The notes beneath the pieces are model-generated. The model worked only from the letters and a program-made list of their open reading frames with translations. It was not told the DNA's origin and made no database searches. This document shows positions 44,226-53,667 of a DNA stretch of 64,000 bases, in pieces. The position numbers and the translations under genes are program-made. Source of the DNA: Chlamydiota bacterium (GTDB taxonomy: Bacteria > Chlamydiota > Chlamydiia > Chlamydiales > JAAZZY01); NCBI GenBank assembly GCA_022601335.1, contig JAJACV010000020.1:37893-101892 (forward strand), given 5' to 3'. Each line of letters opens with the position of its first letter. Positions within the stretch are counted from its first letter, which is position 1.

Positions 44226-44587
44226 AACCAAATAGCAGTAGCGGTTGCAAATTCTTGACAATGGCTAAGAGAAACTTCTATTTTGGGCTGATCAAAGCGT
44301 TTTTTTGCTTCTTCAGAAAAAGTAACTATAGGTTTTCCTAATTCATTATTTTCGATTGAAATATCTTGATAAGAGAGGCTTGCTCCGAAACCGCAACCTA
44401 GGGCTTTTGCAACCGCTTCTTTTGCAGAAAAGCGCCCTGTAAAGTGTCTTTCGCTATCTTTAAACTTTGAACAGTAGTTGCGTTCTTTTTCAGTGAACAG
44501 GCGTTGTAAAAACCTTTTTGGGTGTCTGTCCATTAACGCTTTGAAGCGACCGATTTCGATAATATCTGTACCCACACCTTTAATCAT
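44222..44587 (-). CDS. acpS: Holo-[acyl-carrier-protein] synthase
   Basis: GVGTDIIEIGRF, FTGRFSAKEAVAKALG, VSLSHCQEFATA. Confidence 0.95.
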   Translation of the reverse strand: MIKGVGTDIIEIGRFKALMDRHPKRFLQRLFTEKERNYCSKFKDSERHFTGRFSAKEAVAKALGCGFGASLSYQDISIENNELGKPIVTFSEEAKKRFDQPKIEVSLSHCQEFATATAIWF

Positions 44588-45420
44588 ATTTCATACTCAA
44601 GCAAAAGATTTTTTCTAATTTTTATGAATAGCAAGAGATTGAAAAGGATACAAGTACAAAACCCTGTGATACCCTGAACGCCTACTAAAAGATAATTGGG
44701 AGAAATAAAGAAAATAGCAAGTGTTGAAGAAAAAGCTTTTAGGACACCATCAAAAATAGAGGACCCTAAGACGGTATGTGATTTAAGTCTAAAGTAGAGA
44801 AGTAGAGGAGAGATTAGAATAGAGTAGAGAATAATCCATAAGATTCCTATGAAGGGGTGGCATGGGTAGGAGTATCCTAAAAAAACAAGAGGCGCTTGCC
44901 ATACTCCCCAAAGGGCTCCTGTTACGAACGAGGCTTTCCAAAATCCTGAAAATTTTATTTTATCCCATAGATAGCCACGCCACATGAGTTCTTGCCCAAG
45001 AGTTGGCAAAAGGTAAAAAGTACAGCCTGCAATCACAGCCACAATGGCTCCTAAAAAAATAGAAACAAAGAGTCGAGTAAATGGAGTGCAGTGATATAAA
45101 AAGGAAGGAAGCATTTCTTTTAAAAATCCTGTAGAGCGCAGCTCTAAAAAAGGCAAACTAAAAAGGTCTGTCAATGCTACGAGGGCTAGCGGCGTTAAAA
45201 CGGCTGGGATAATACTTGAGTGCCACTTGATTTTTAAAGGAATGCGCATCTTTTCTAATTTATAAAAATAAAGAGCAACGAGTCCTGGAATCCACATGTA
45301 GAGAAAGAGAAAATATAAAAAAAGAGGTGAATACAGGCTCCCTCCTAAATAGATAAACAAAACTGCAAAAAACCAAGAAAATATCAAGGTAAAGAGTTGA
45401 GCTTTGTATAAATTACTCAT
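44584..45420 (-). CDS. CPBP (CAAX protease/bacteriocin-processing-like) family membrane protein, degenerate active site
   Basis: PTLGQELMWRGYLWDKI and GALWGVWQAPLVFLGYSYP. Confidence 0.75.
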   Translation of the reverse strand: MSNLYKAQLFTLIFSWFFAVLFIYLGGSLYSPLFLYFLFLYMWIPGLVALYFYKLEKMRIPLKIKWHSSIIPAVLTPLALVALTDLFSLPFLELRSTGFLKEMLPSFLYHCTPFTRLFVSIFLGAIVAVIAGCTFYLLPTLGQELMWRGYLWDKIKFSGFWKASFVTGALWGVWQAPLVFLGYSYPCHPFIGILWIILYSILISPLLLYFRLKSHTVLGSSIFDGVLKAFSSTLAIFFISPNYLLVGVQGITGFCTCILFNLLLFIKIRKNLLLEYEI

Positions 45421-45424
45421 TCAA

Positions 45425-46375
45425 TTAATCAAGCCCCTTTTCACCGAGCCATCTCTCTGCATCTAGAGCTGCCATACAGCCTGATCCTGCCGCAGAAATA
45501 GCTTGTCTGTAATGTGAATCTTGAACATCTCCGCAGGCAAAGACGCCTTCTACATTTGTTTTAGTGGTCCCTTTTTCAACAAGCAGATAGCCAGAGGAAT
45601 CAACCGCTATTTGATTCTCTAAAAATTGAGTATTAGGATGGTGGCCAATGGCATAGAAAACACCCCCTGATGGGTAGACTTTTTTTGTTTCGTCTACTGT
45701 AGATTCAAGTGTGACAGTTTCAACGACATTATTACCTTCCACTTTTGCGAGTTTTTGATTCCATAGAATGGTGACTTTAGGGTGTTCTTTGAGACGTTTT
45801 GCCATAATTTCAGAGGCTCTGAGTTCATCTCTTCTGTGAACTACATAAACGTGGCGTGCGAATTTAGTTAAGAAAAGAGCTTCTTCTACAGCTGTATCCC
45901 CTCCACCTATAACAAAGAGGTCTTTCCCTCTAAAGAGGGGCATAGCTCCATCACAAACAGCGCAAGCTGAAACCCCTTTTTGCCAAAATTCTCCATCGCG
46001 AGTTCCCTCTACGTCTAAGCGTTTTGCTGTAGCTCCTGTAGCGATAATCACTGAATTAGCTTCATAAGTTTGTTTACCAGAGGTAATTTTAAAAGGTTTT
46101 TTTGAGAAGTCTACGGAGTTGACATCTTTTGTGATACACTGCGTACCAAATCGTATTACCTGGGCTTTAAATTTATCCATCAGTTCAGGGCCTGTAATTC
46201 CATCAGGAAATCCTGGATAGTTTTCGACCTCCGTAGTCGTCATGAGTTGTCCACCTGCGGGCCCTGAATAAAAGCCCTCAAAAAGAAGGGGTGACAAATT
46301 GGCTCTCGCCGCATAGATAGCCGCTGTATAACCTGCGGGACCCGATCCTATAATAATAACTTTATGTTTTTCCAT
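45425..46375 (-). CDS. trxB: Thioredoxin reductase
   Basis: IIIGSGPAGYTAAIYAARA, SACAVCDGA redox CxxC, VFACGDVQDSHYRQAISAAGSGCMAALDAE. Confidence 0.96.
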   Translation of the reverse strand: MEKHKVIIIGSGPAGYTAAIYAARANLSPLLFEGFYSGPAGGQLMTTTEVENYPGFPDGITGPELMDKFKAQVIRFGTQCITKDVNSVDFSKKPFKITSGKQTYEANSVIIATGATAKRLDVEGTRDGEFWQKGVSACAVCDGAMPLFRGKDLFVIGGGDTAVEEALFLTKFARHVYVVHRRDELRASEIMAKRLKEHPKVTILWNQKLAKVEGNNVVETVTLESTVDETKKVYPSGGVFYAIGHHPNTQFLENQIAVDSSGYLLVEKGTTKTNVEGVFACGDVQDSHYRQAISAAGSGCMAALDAERWLGEKGLD

Positions 46376-46506
46376 TACACGCTTTCCCTTACAAATTTTA
46401 AACTACAAAATTGAGATAGAATATAACTTTCTTAGTAGAAAAAGAGCAAGAACCGTCTTTTGTGGACAAGCAATCAGAGCTTAAAATTGGCTGTTAAAAT
46501 AAAAAG

Positions 46507-46535
46507 AAGAGAGGCTTTTTTAAAAAGCCTCTCTT
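46507..46535 (-). terminator. Hairpin terminator downstream of the autotransporter-like gene
   Basis: AAGAGAGGC...GCCTCTCTT inverted repeat; minus-strand reading continues into a T-rich stretch. Confidence 0.7.
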
Positions 46536-46548
46536 TAATCAAGATAGT

Positions 46549-49197
46549 TTAGAAAAACCATTGAAATTTGACATCGAAGTTATACGATTGAATTTGATTT
46601 AAGAGGTTCACTTCAAACTCCCCTTTCAATTCAAATTTCTCTAAGCGCTTCATGTAGAATTCGCCACCCAAAATGAGTTGATTAATCATCTCATTATATC
46701 CTTGAAAAGTAAGGTAAGGTAAGCCTGGTACATTAGCAAATCTCCACTCGCCCTGTACGTTTCCTAAAGGAATATAAGAGAGCCAACCTACGTAGAGCGA
46801 CGGTGCAAAACAAAATCTATCTGTGACTGTTTCCCAAATCATACGCGCTCTAAAGCTCGGTTGTAATAAATAGCCTGTATTGCTTTTTACTTGAGCTCCG
46901 AGTGTCCCAGCTCCTGTTTCGGTATATCCTTCGCTAAACATGGTGTCATAGTTAAGAGTACCTTCTGGCTGAAACCATGTACTTGCAAATAAAGGAATGC
47001 GATAGCCTCCATTGAATCTGACTAGTACATCATAAGTGTTGTACTTACCATCAGCTACACGTCTTGCTCCAGCATACTTAATAACTCTTGTAGATTTGTA
47101 GAAGTTAAAAGTTCCCATCACCATAGCATTAGCAAAGGCTCGAGCATTAAACCATCCAAAAAAGCAAGGAGAGACATAAAGAGAGCTCCACCGTATATTT
47201 GTACTCCCGGCTGTAAGAGATAGGTTTGCATGTGAATAGCCAAGCCCTCCCTCATATACAAAGTTATCAGCAAAAACCTGCTCCCAGCCTGCTACAAGCC
47301 CATAAGTTCCTGCCTTAAAACCAGCTCTTTTGCTCGTATTATTCTGATGCCAAATATTCCCAAATGGGGTCACAAAAAAACCAGTGTTTTCTTGAGCAAA
47401 ACAAGGCATTTCCGAGTTACAATCTAATCGAGCATTCCTAACATTATTTTGATACTGTCTATCAAGTAGTAAAGCTGCGTGCAAATTATGGTTAATTATA
47501 AATGAAGAAACAGAGGTCTCACTTGCCGCGTTAACTAAATTTTGTATAACTTGCACACCCTCTATGAAAAGTGTATAATCATCTTCAGATAAGGCCATTG
47601 ACGAATCGTACCAATCACCATTTAAATTCAGAGCCTCTGAATTCTCTTTTAAAAAATTATTGATAGCTATTCTAGAATCGGTAAATCCTGCTGGAATGGA
47701 CCTTACAGTTACATCGGATGGTAATGCTAGTTTTGCTTCATTAGTATCATAACTTAATACCCAATTTCCAAAATTAGCTGTAACGTCGCTACTAAACGTG
47801 GTCCCACCTAAGCCTCCGGCAGCGGATACTACTGCTTGAGCAGCAGAATTCTTATAGACACCGTTTGCCAGATTTAGTTCTACAACTCCATTTCCGAGAT
47901 CAGCTGTCCCTGTAACAGCAAGCTTCGGAATAAGAGGAAGTGATGCATCACTCGTATTGGGATATACATTCACTTTTAAAACACCATCAGATCCTTGGAC
48001 ATAATCTCCAGTGATCGAGACATCTTGAACGGTATTATTTGCATACCCTCCTTCTAATACGAGTGTTCCTTTTGTGTTAGTAAGATCGCCTGTAACAGTA
48101 GCGGCTCCTGAAAAAATTAAGTTGGCTGCTGTTGCGGCTGCAGCCCCTGCATCTAAAGTCACAAGATCAGAGGTAATAGACGTATTACTTGGAAAGTAAA
48201 CCGACCCTTGGTTGATTGTGAAAGGTGCTTCCAAAGTGCTCAAAGACTCAAAACCAAAATAGACTTTTCCCTCTCCATTAATTTTTAGAGAGCCTCCGCC
48301 TGTAGTACCATCAATCATATTTGCATAGATTTGACTTGGTGAAGCCGGGGGTCTAAATTCAAGAGAGGCATTTGGATCACTGACAATAGTAATACCAGAG
48401 GATTGAACAGGTGTATAAACCATAGTGACGGTTCCCTCTACTGCAGTCAATCCTGTATATTCAAGTGGAGCTGTGAAGTGCCAGGTTGCATTTGCAACTT
48501 GCGGGGTAAAAGAGAGGCTTGCATCCCCTGTAATAGCTCCTGAAAGCGTGTGTACAGAATTATCAAGACTCGTATTCAGCACAAGAGCTGTGTTATTATC
48601 ACTTCCAACCGTTGAAAACTGAATAGGGTTAGTTGTTGTTTGAGCAAGAGCAACCGTATCCAACTGCAAAGTCTGAGTAGAACCCCAAACTGAATCAGTA
48701 TTTACAACATTAAGGGTTATGGGATCTGTAAAATTATTAATTTCTCCAAACCGTATTGTTGAAGCATTTTGGCAAGATATAAAATTTATATTAATTGTGT
48801 TGTCATTATTGCTTCCCGAAGCTCTCAGATCTGATACTAGTTGAATACTGGATGTTCCACTACAACTTGATAGAGAAATTGAACCTGATACTTGGATATA
48901 TTCATCACTCGGAGATATCACCACACTTTGATCCACCAAAGAATTTCCAGTAATACCAGTTATATTTATAGAGCTGTCTGTAAGGGTCACCGTTGGAGAA
49001 CCAGAGTCAACATTAAAAATAGCAGTATCTGGATTAGTAGCGCTACCACCAGGATATGAACTTCCTACATTCCAATTGCTGGGAATCTCCCAATCCCCTG
49101 TATCTCCCCCTGTCCAGGTAAAATCTGTTGCTACCAAATGAGCTGAAGACACGATTAAAAGAGTTATGATTGTTAAAAACTTACTTTTTTTGAGCAT
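46549..49197 (-). CDS. Autotransporter-like protein (beta-helical passenger and C-terminal barrel); ORF extends to 49242 but MLKKSKFL at 49197 is the better start
   Basis: Signal peptide MLKKSKFLTIITLLIVSSAHLVA; FTWTGGDTGDWEIPSNW; Gly/Ser/Thr/Asn-rich repeats; barrel ending in FDVKFQWFF. Confidence 0.78.
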   Translation of the reverse strand: MLKKSKFLTIITLLIVSSAHLVATDFTWTGGDTGDWEIPSNWNVGSSYPGGSATNPDTAIFNVDSGSPTVTLTDSSINITGITGNSLVDQSVVISPSDEYIQVSGSISLSSCSGTSSIQLVSDLRASGSNNDNTININFISCQNASTIRFGEINNFTDPITLNVVNTDSVWGSTQTLQLDTVALAQTTTNPIQFSTVGSDNNTALVLNTSLDNSVHTLSGAITGDASLSFTPQVANATWHFTAPLEYTGLTAVEGTVTMVYTPVQSSGITIVSDPNASLEFRPPASPSQIYANMIDGTTGGGSLKINGEGKVYFGFESLSTLEAPFTINQGSVYFPSNTSITSDLVTLDAGAAAATAANLIFSGAATVTGDLTNTKGTLVLEGGYANNTVQDVSITGDYVQGSDGVLKVNVYPNTSDASLPLIPKLAVTGTADLGNGVVELNLANGVYKNSAAQAVVSAAGGLGGTTFSSDVTANFGNWVLSYDTNEAKLALPSDVTVRSIPAGFTDSRIAINNFLKENSEALNLNGDWYDSSMALSEDDYTLFIEGVQVIQNLVNAASETSVSSFIINHNLHAALLLDRQYQNNVRNARLDCNSEMPCFAQENTGFFVTPFGNIWHQNNTSKRAGFKAGTYGLVAGWEQVFADNFVYEGGLGYSHANLSLTAGSTNIRWSSLYVSPCFFGWFNARAFANAMVMGTFNFYKSTRVIKYAGARRVADGKYNTYDVLVRFNGGYRIPLFASTWFQPEGTLNYDTMFSEGYTETGAGTLGAQVKSNTGYLLQPSFRARMIWETVTDRFCFAPSLYVGWLSYIPLGNVQGEWRFANVPGLPYLTFQGYNEMINQLILGGEFYMKRLEKFELKGEFEVNLLNQIQSYNFDVKFQWFF

Positions 49198-49358
49198 CGG
49201 TATATCCCTTGTCAAATTAATATTTTTTTTAACATATAACAATGGCTATTATTTGTCTTTTTTTTTTAAAAAAAAAGAATTTGATGGCATTAAAAACTAA
49301 ATAATAGTTATTATTATATCCTAAAAATTATTAAAAATCCCTCTGGATTGTTAAATTA

Positions 49359-49386
49359 AAACGGATAATTATTTAATTATCCGTTT
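49359..49386. repeat. Perfect 13-bp inverted repeat (2-nt centre) overlapping start of the MFS-HEAT ORF
   Basis: AAACGGATAATTA-TT-TAATTATCCGTTT. Confidence 0.9.
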
Positions 49387-52144
49387 GAAATTTGAGGAAC
49401 GAGCTCAAATGCTTCAGCGCTTTTTAGGTATCCACCCAGAGGAGAGAAAAAATCTCCTATTATTTTCGATACTAGCTATCTGCTGGTCAATAGCCTCTTC
49501 TTCTGGAGTGGCTCTTTCGGATACTTTTTTTTTGAAGTATGTAGGTAGCCAGGAGCTGTCTCATACCTTTGCCTACACAGCAGCTGGGATGTTTTTCATG
49601 TCTGGTATTTTAGTTTACCTCTACAATCGATTAGAAATTGATCAAATCTTTTTTAGAGCCCTTCTTTTAGGTGCCGCGTTTTATACAGCTTCCTTTTGTT
49701 CTATGTTGATAGGTGTCACGGCTCCTCTATTCTGGATCATTTTTAAAGTATTTTGTTACTTTTTTCAAGTGGCCTTTATCTCACTTTTTTTCACCTTTTT
49801 AGAGCAGTTTTTTGAACTGCAAAATGCCAAAAGGCTCTTTAGCGTTCTCTATTCGCCTATTTTTTTGGGAATGGCTGTATCGGGCGCTATTTTACCTTTA
49901 AGCAACACAACCACTGGAACCTTAAGTATACTTATACTTATTCTCATTTCGCTTTCGGCAAGCTTGTTTTTACTTAAATATATCGCAAGTTCCATTGAAA
50001 AAATTCCTGATGACCACCAAGAATTTACGGTTTTTAAGACATCTAAAAAAGATCTTTTTAAAGCGATTATTACATCGAAGTTTACCTTCTTATTTCTTCT
50101 ATGTTCCATTGTATTACACAGTGTCTTAGTCATTACCGAATTTCAATATATGAGTGGGTTAGAGCTTTCTTTTCAAAATAAAACCCCAGAGCAATTAACA
50201 GAGTTTCTTGGCAGACTTTATTTTTGGGGCTCTCTTGTAAATATTCTTTTTGGGGTTCTTTTTTACGGTCGTCTTGTGAAAAAAGTCGGCCTTAATAACA
50301 TTATTCTAATCGTCCCTCTTTTTTTCACGACCTTGTTTGCAGGATGGATGTTTTCATCACACATCTTTCTTCCCGTTATGGGATTTATTGCTGTAGAGGG
50401 CGTTTTAAACCTCTTGGAGGACAATAACTTTACTCTCTTACTTAATGCGGTTCCTCTAAAATTAAAAAACAAAATTCGAGTAACATGCGAATCTATATTT
50501 GAGCCCCTTGGCATGCTTATTAGTTCCTTTTTGCTACTTATTTTCCAAGCTCAAAGTAAACTTCTCGGCCTTACTTTGTCCCTTATTTTTTTAGTTTCTA
50601 CCTGTTTAATGAGAGCCTATTACACGAAAGGAATCTTTTATAATTTGATTTCTCATTTGATACCCTTTCAAAGTAGCCGCGTTTTAAAGTCGATGATTTC
50701 AAAGAGAGAGTATAAACAAAGCCGCGCTCTATTTTTGAATCAATTTCATGAAATGCAAGAAGGTGAGCAGCTTTTTCTATTAGAGTACACCCTAAGATTT
50801 CATGATTTAAAATATCTAGAGTTAATTATTAAAAGCATGACTCAACTCTCTATGAGGATTAAGCTAAAAACATGGGAGCTTTTTGAAAACTACCCTTCAG
50901 GCTATACCTCTAAGTTTCTTACTTATTTTGAAGATTGGATTCAAACAGAGCCTACATTAGAAAATGATTTTTTCCTTCACTTGTCTAAGATGAAATTATT
51001 GGATGTTAAAGTAGCCCAAGAAAATTTATCCCACTTTTGTCCTAAAATAAAAGGAGCGAGTCTTTTAGCTGTGAGACAAAGGCTTCCCCATTCTCCTGAA
51101 TCTAAAGTAGCAAGAAAAATCCTTTATTCTCTTCTGGTTTCCAAAAATGAAATGGATAATTTAATAGGCATTCAAATTTTAAAATATGAAAGGCTCAAAG
51201 ACTTTAAATCGAAAGTTTTTGATCTTCTAACATCCTCCTCATTCAAATTAAAAAAATACATTTTAAAAACCCTACCCTACCTGCTTGATAAGGATGATAC
51301 TCAATATGCACCTATCCTTTTAAAGTGCCTGCAGAATGAGGAATATGTATCCATGCGACTCTGGGTACTGGGCGCCCTGGAAAAGATTGCTGATGTCTTT
51401 TTGATCCGCGAGCTTTTGATTATCAGCTACCATTTTACACTTCAAGAGAAGCGATATTTACACCAAATAATTAAAAACATGGGCTCTGTAGCTCTGCCGG
51501 AACTGGAATCTATTTTTCAAAATACTCACCTACCAGATCCTATTCGTTTAATTGCCGCTCAAATTTTAGGCAAAATTTCCCATAGGCACCTTAAAATTTT
51601 CTTCCACAAAATTGTAACCACGGAAGTCGAGCGCGCGTACTTTTACCTGTATCACTTCAAAACAATTGAAAAAAGCTTTCCTAAGCATCCTCTACCACTT
51701 TTAACATCCGCTTTAAAAAACAGCTTCGATTCAGTCTTTAAATTTATTATAGAATCTCTCGCTTTAATCAATCGATTTGAAGAAGGAGAATATTTAGTAA
51801 AGTCTCTTTTATCTAACCATCGAAAAACATATAGCCACGCTCTAGAGACACTTGACAAAATGTGTTCCAACAAGCTTTATAGACAACTCAAACCTATTGT
51901 TGAAAAAGGGCAGGATCCTACCTTTTTAAAATTTTATCAGAGCCACAAGTACCCTATTATGCCCTTGGATAATCTATTAGATAGGCTAGAGCAAACACCC
52001 TCATATATTAATCAAACCATTGCTCCTATAATTCGAAAAAAATTAAACTTATCAGATTCTTTTTCTATCAGCTCAAGAATTCGTATTTTAGATAAGAGAT
52101 TAAACCACTTTACCTCAGAACTTTTGGAGATTAATAATCGATGA
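49385..52144 (+). CDS. MFS/nucleotide-translocase-like membrane protein fused to HEAT-like repeats (resembles C. trachomatis CT234)
   Basis: About 12 TMs in N-terminal half, helical HEAT-like C-terminal half; TTG start at 49385 or ATG at 49409. Confidence 0.78.
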   Translation: MKFEERAQMLQRFLGIHPEERKNLLLFSILAICWSIASSSGVALSDTFFLKYVGSQELSHTFAYTAAGMFFMSGILVYLYNRLEIDQIFFRALLLGAAFYTASFCSMLIGVTAPLFWIIFKVFCYFFQVAFISLFFTFLEQFFELQNAKRLFSVLYSPIFLGMAVSGAILPLSNTTTGTLSILILILISLSASLFLLKYIASSIEKIPDDHQEFTVFKTSKKDLFKAIITSKFTFLFLLCSIVLHSVLVITEFQYMSGLELSFQNKTPEQLTEFLGRLYFWGSLVNILFGVLFYGRLVKKVGLNNIILIVPLFFTTLFAGWMFSSHIFLPVMGFIAVEGVLNLLEDNNFTLLLNAVPLKLKNKIRVTCESIFEPLGMLISSFLLLIFQAQSKLLGLTLSLIFLVSTCLMRAYYTKGIFYNLISHLIPFQSSRVLKSMISKREYKQSRALFLNQFHEMQEGEQLFLLEYTLRFHDLKYLELIIKSMTQLSMRIKLKTWELFENYPSGYTSKFLTYFEDWIQTEPTLENDFFLHLSKMKLLDVKVAQENLSHFCPKIKGASLLAVRQRLPHSPESKVARKILYSLLVSKNEMDNLIGIQILKYERLKDFKSKVFDLLTSSSFKLKKYILKTLPYLLDKDDTQYAPILLKCLQNEEYVSMRLWVLGALEKIADVFLIRELLIISYHFTLQEKRYLHQIIKNMGSVALPELESIFQNTHLPDPIRLIAAQILGKISHRHLKIFFHKIVTTEVERAYFYLYHFKTIEKSFPKHPLPLLTSALKNSFDSVFKFIIESLALINRFEEGEYLVKSLLSNHRKTYSHALETLDKMCSNKLYRQLKPIVEKGQDPTFLKFYQSHKYPIMPLDNLLDRLEQTPSYINQTIAPIIRKKLNLSDSFSISSRIRILDKRLNHFTSELLEINNR

Positions 52145-52566
52145 CAGCTCCCAATTTAATAGAAAAAGCCTTTTTACTTAAAAAAACAGTCCTATTTGCT
52201 GATATCAATTTAGATGATTTACTGATTATTGCTGATAAATTAGATTCTATTGAAACTCAAGAAAATCAAATTATTTTCAAGGAAGATCAAACAGCCCAGC
52301 ATATGTACATTATTACTGAGGGTAAGATTGAATTAAAAAATTCAACCGATCAAATATCAAGCCTACTAGATGGCGGAGAAATTTTTGGTGACGAGGCTCT
52401 TTTTTCTGGAAGAAAGCATAGTTATAAAGCTACTGCTAAATCTAATGGACATCTATTGGCCCTTACCAAAAAGCACCTGGGGGTTATTTTTAGTGAATGT
52501 CCAAGCGTGGCTTTGCACTTCTTAAAACTTTATGCTCAGAAAATATCTTGTAGAAATGCAAAATAA
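52141..52566 (+). CDS. Cyclic-nucleotide-binding-domain-like protein (resembles C. trachomatis CT235)
   Basis: QTAQHMYIITEGKIELKN, GGEIFGDEALFSGRKHSYKATA; ATGA overlap with upstream ORF. Confidence 0.8.
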   Translation: MTAPNLIEKAFLLKKTVLFADINLDDLLIIADKLDSIETQENQIIFKEDQTAQHMYIITEGKIELKNSTDQISSLLDGGEIFGDEALFSGRKHSYKATAKSNGHLLALTKKHLGVIFSECPSVALHFLKLYAQKISCRNAK

Positions 52567-52571
52567 AAAAA

Positions 52572-52596
52572 TCCCCTTAGACAAAAGCCTAAAGGG
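52572..52596 (-). terminator. Terminator for acpP (minus strand)
   Basis: TCCCTTTAG-loop-CTAAGGGGA (one mismatch) followed on the minus strand by a T-rich run. Confidence 0.6.
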
Positions 52597-52615
52597 ATAA
52601 ATAAATCAAAAGAAA

Positions 52616-52870
52616 CTAGCCTTGCTGTTTCTTAGAACTGATGTACTGTACAACATCTCCTACAGTCTTTAACTTTTCTGCATCTTCCTCTGAAATTTCG
52701 AAACCAAATCTCTCTTCAAAAGTCATAATAAGTTCTGTAAGGTCAAGTGAATCTGCATTTAAATCTTCTACAAAAGATTTGCTCACATTAACTTCTGAAG
52801 CATCGATACCTAATTGTTCTACAACGATATCAATTACTTCTTGTTCTAAAGATTTTTGTTCTGTTGACAT
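52616..52870 (-). CDS. acpP: Acyl carrier protein
   Basis: [23 protein letters not shown] with DSL phosphopantetheine site. Confidence 0.96.
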   Translation of the reverse strand: MSTEQKSLEQEVIDIVVEQLGIDASEVNVSKSFVEDLNADSLDLTELIMTFEERFGFEISEEDAEKLKTVGDVVQYISSKKQQG

Positions 52871-52908
52871 TGTTCATTACCTCAATGTTTAATTTTGATT
52901 AAAATTTA

Positions 52909-53667
52909 TTACATAGTCATTCCGCCGTCTATCGGCAGAACTTGACCTGTGATATAGTTAGCGCCTTCACTCGCCAAGAAAAGAGCTGCATTTGCAATTT
53001 CCTCAGGTCGTCCAATTCGCTTAAGTGGTATATTTCGTAATATTTCATCCTTAACAACTTCATTTAACTCAGAAGTCATACTTGTTTCAATAAAACCAGG
53101 AGCAATACAATTGACATAAATATTACGTCCAGCAAGTTCTTTAGCAAGCGACTTTGTCACTCCAATAATACCCGATTTTGAAGCAGCATAATTAACTTGG
53201 CCTGCATTTCCTGTCAAGCCGATTACCGAACTGATATTGATGATCTTACCTTTTTTTGCTTTCATCATAGGTCTGATAACAGCTTTACAGGTGTTATAAA
53301 CTGACTTTAGGTTAACCTCTAAAACGCGATCCCAGTCATCTTCACTCATTCTAAGAAGCAGTCCATCTCTGACAATCCCTGCATTATTGATTAAAATGTC
53401 AATAGAGCCGAAATCTACTAAAACTTGATCTACAGCTACTTTTACTTTTTCTGTTTTCGAAACATCCACAGCTGTGAAGGTAACTTTTCCTGAGGATTGC
53501 TCTTTGATTTCATTGACAACGAGCTCCCCTCTCTCAGGGTTTGTGCCAAAGATGGCCACATTCGCTCCCTGTTTTGCAAAGTGGAGTGCAATAGCTTTTC
53601 CAATTCCAGCTGTGCCTCCAGTAACGATTACATTTTGATCTTTTAGAGTCATAAAGTTTCTCTCCAT
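52909..53667 (-). CDS. fabG: 3-oxoacyl-[ACP] reductase
   Basis: VTGGTAGIGKAIA, NNAGIVRDGLLLRM, YAASKSGIIG; ORF start may be MTLKDQN a few codons inside. Confidence 0.95.
   Translation of the reverse strand: MERNFMTLKDQNVIVTGGTAGIGKAIALHFAKQGANVAIFGTNPERGELVVNEIKEQSSGKVTFTAVDVSKTEKVKVAVDQVLVDFGSIDILINNAGIVRDGLLLRMSEDDWDRVLEVNLKSVYNTCKAVIRPMMKAKKGKIINISSVIGLTGNAGQVNYAASKSGIIGVTKSLAKELAGRNIYVNCIAPGFIETSMTSELNEVVKDEILRNIPLKRIGRPEEIANAALFLASEGANYITGQVLPIDGGMTM

Noticed and set aside
52641-52892. Antisense ORF over acpP
   Set aside because: Shadow of a highly conserved gene; Ser/Thr-rich composition is expected from the reverse complement
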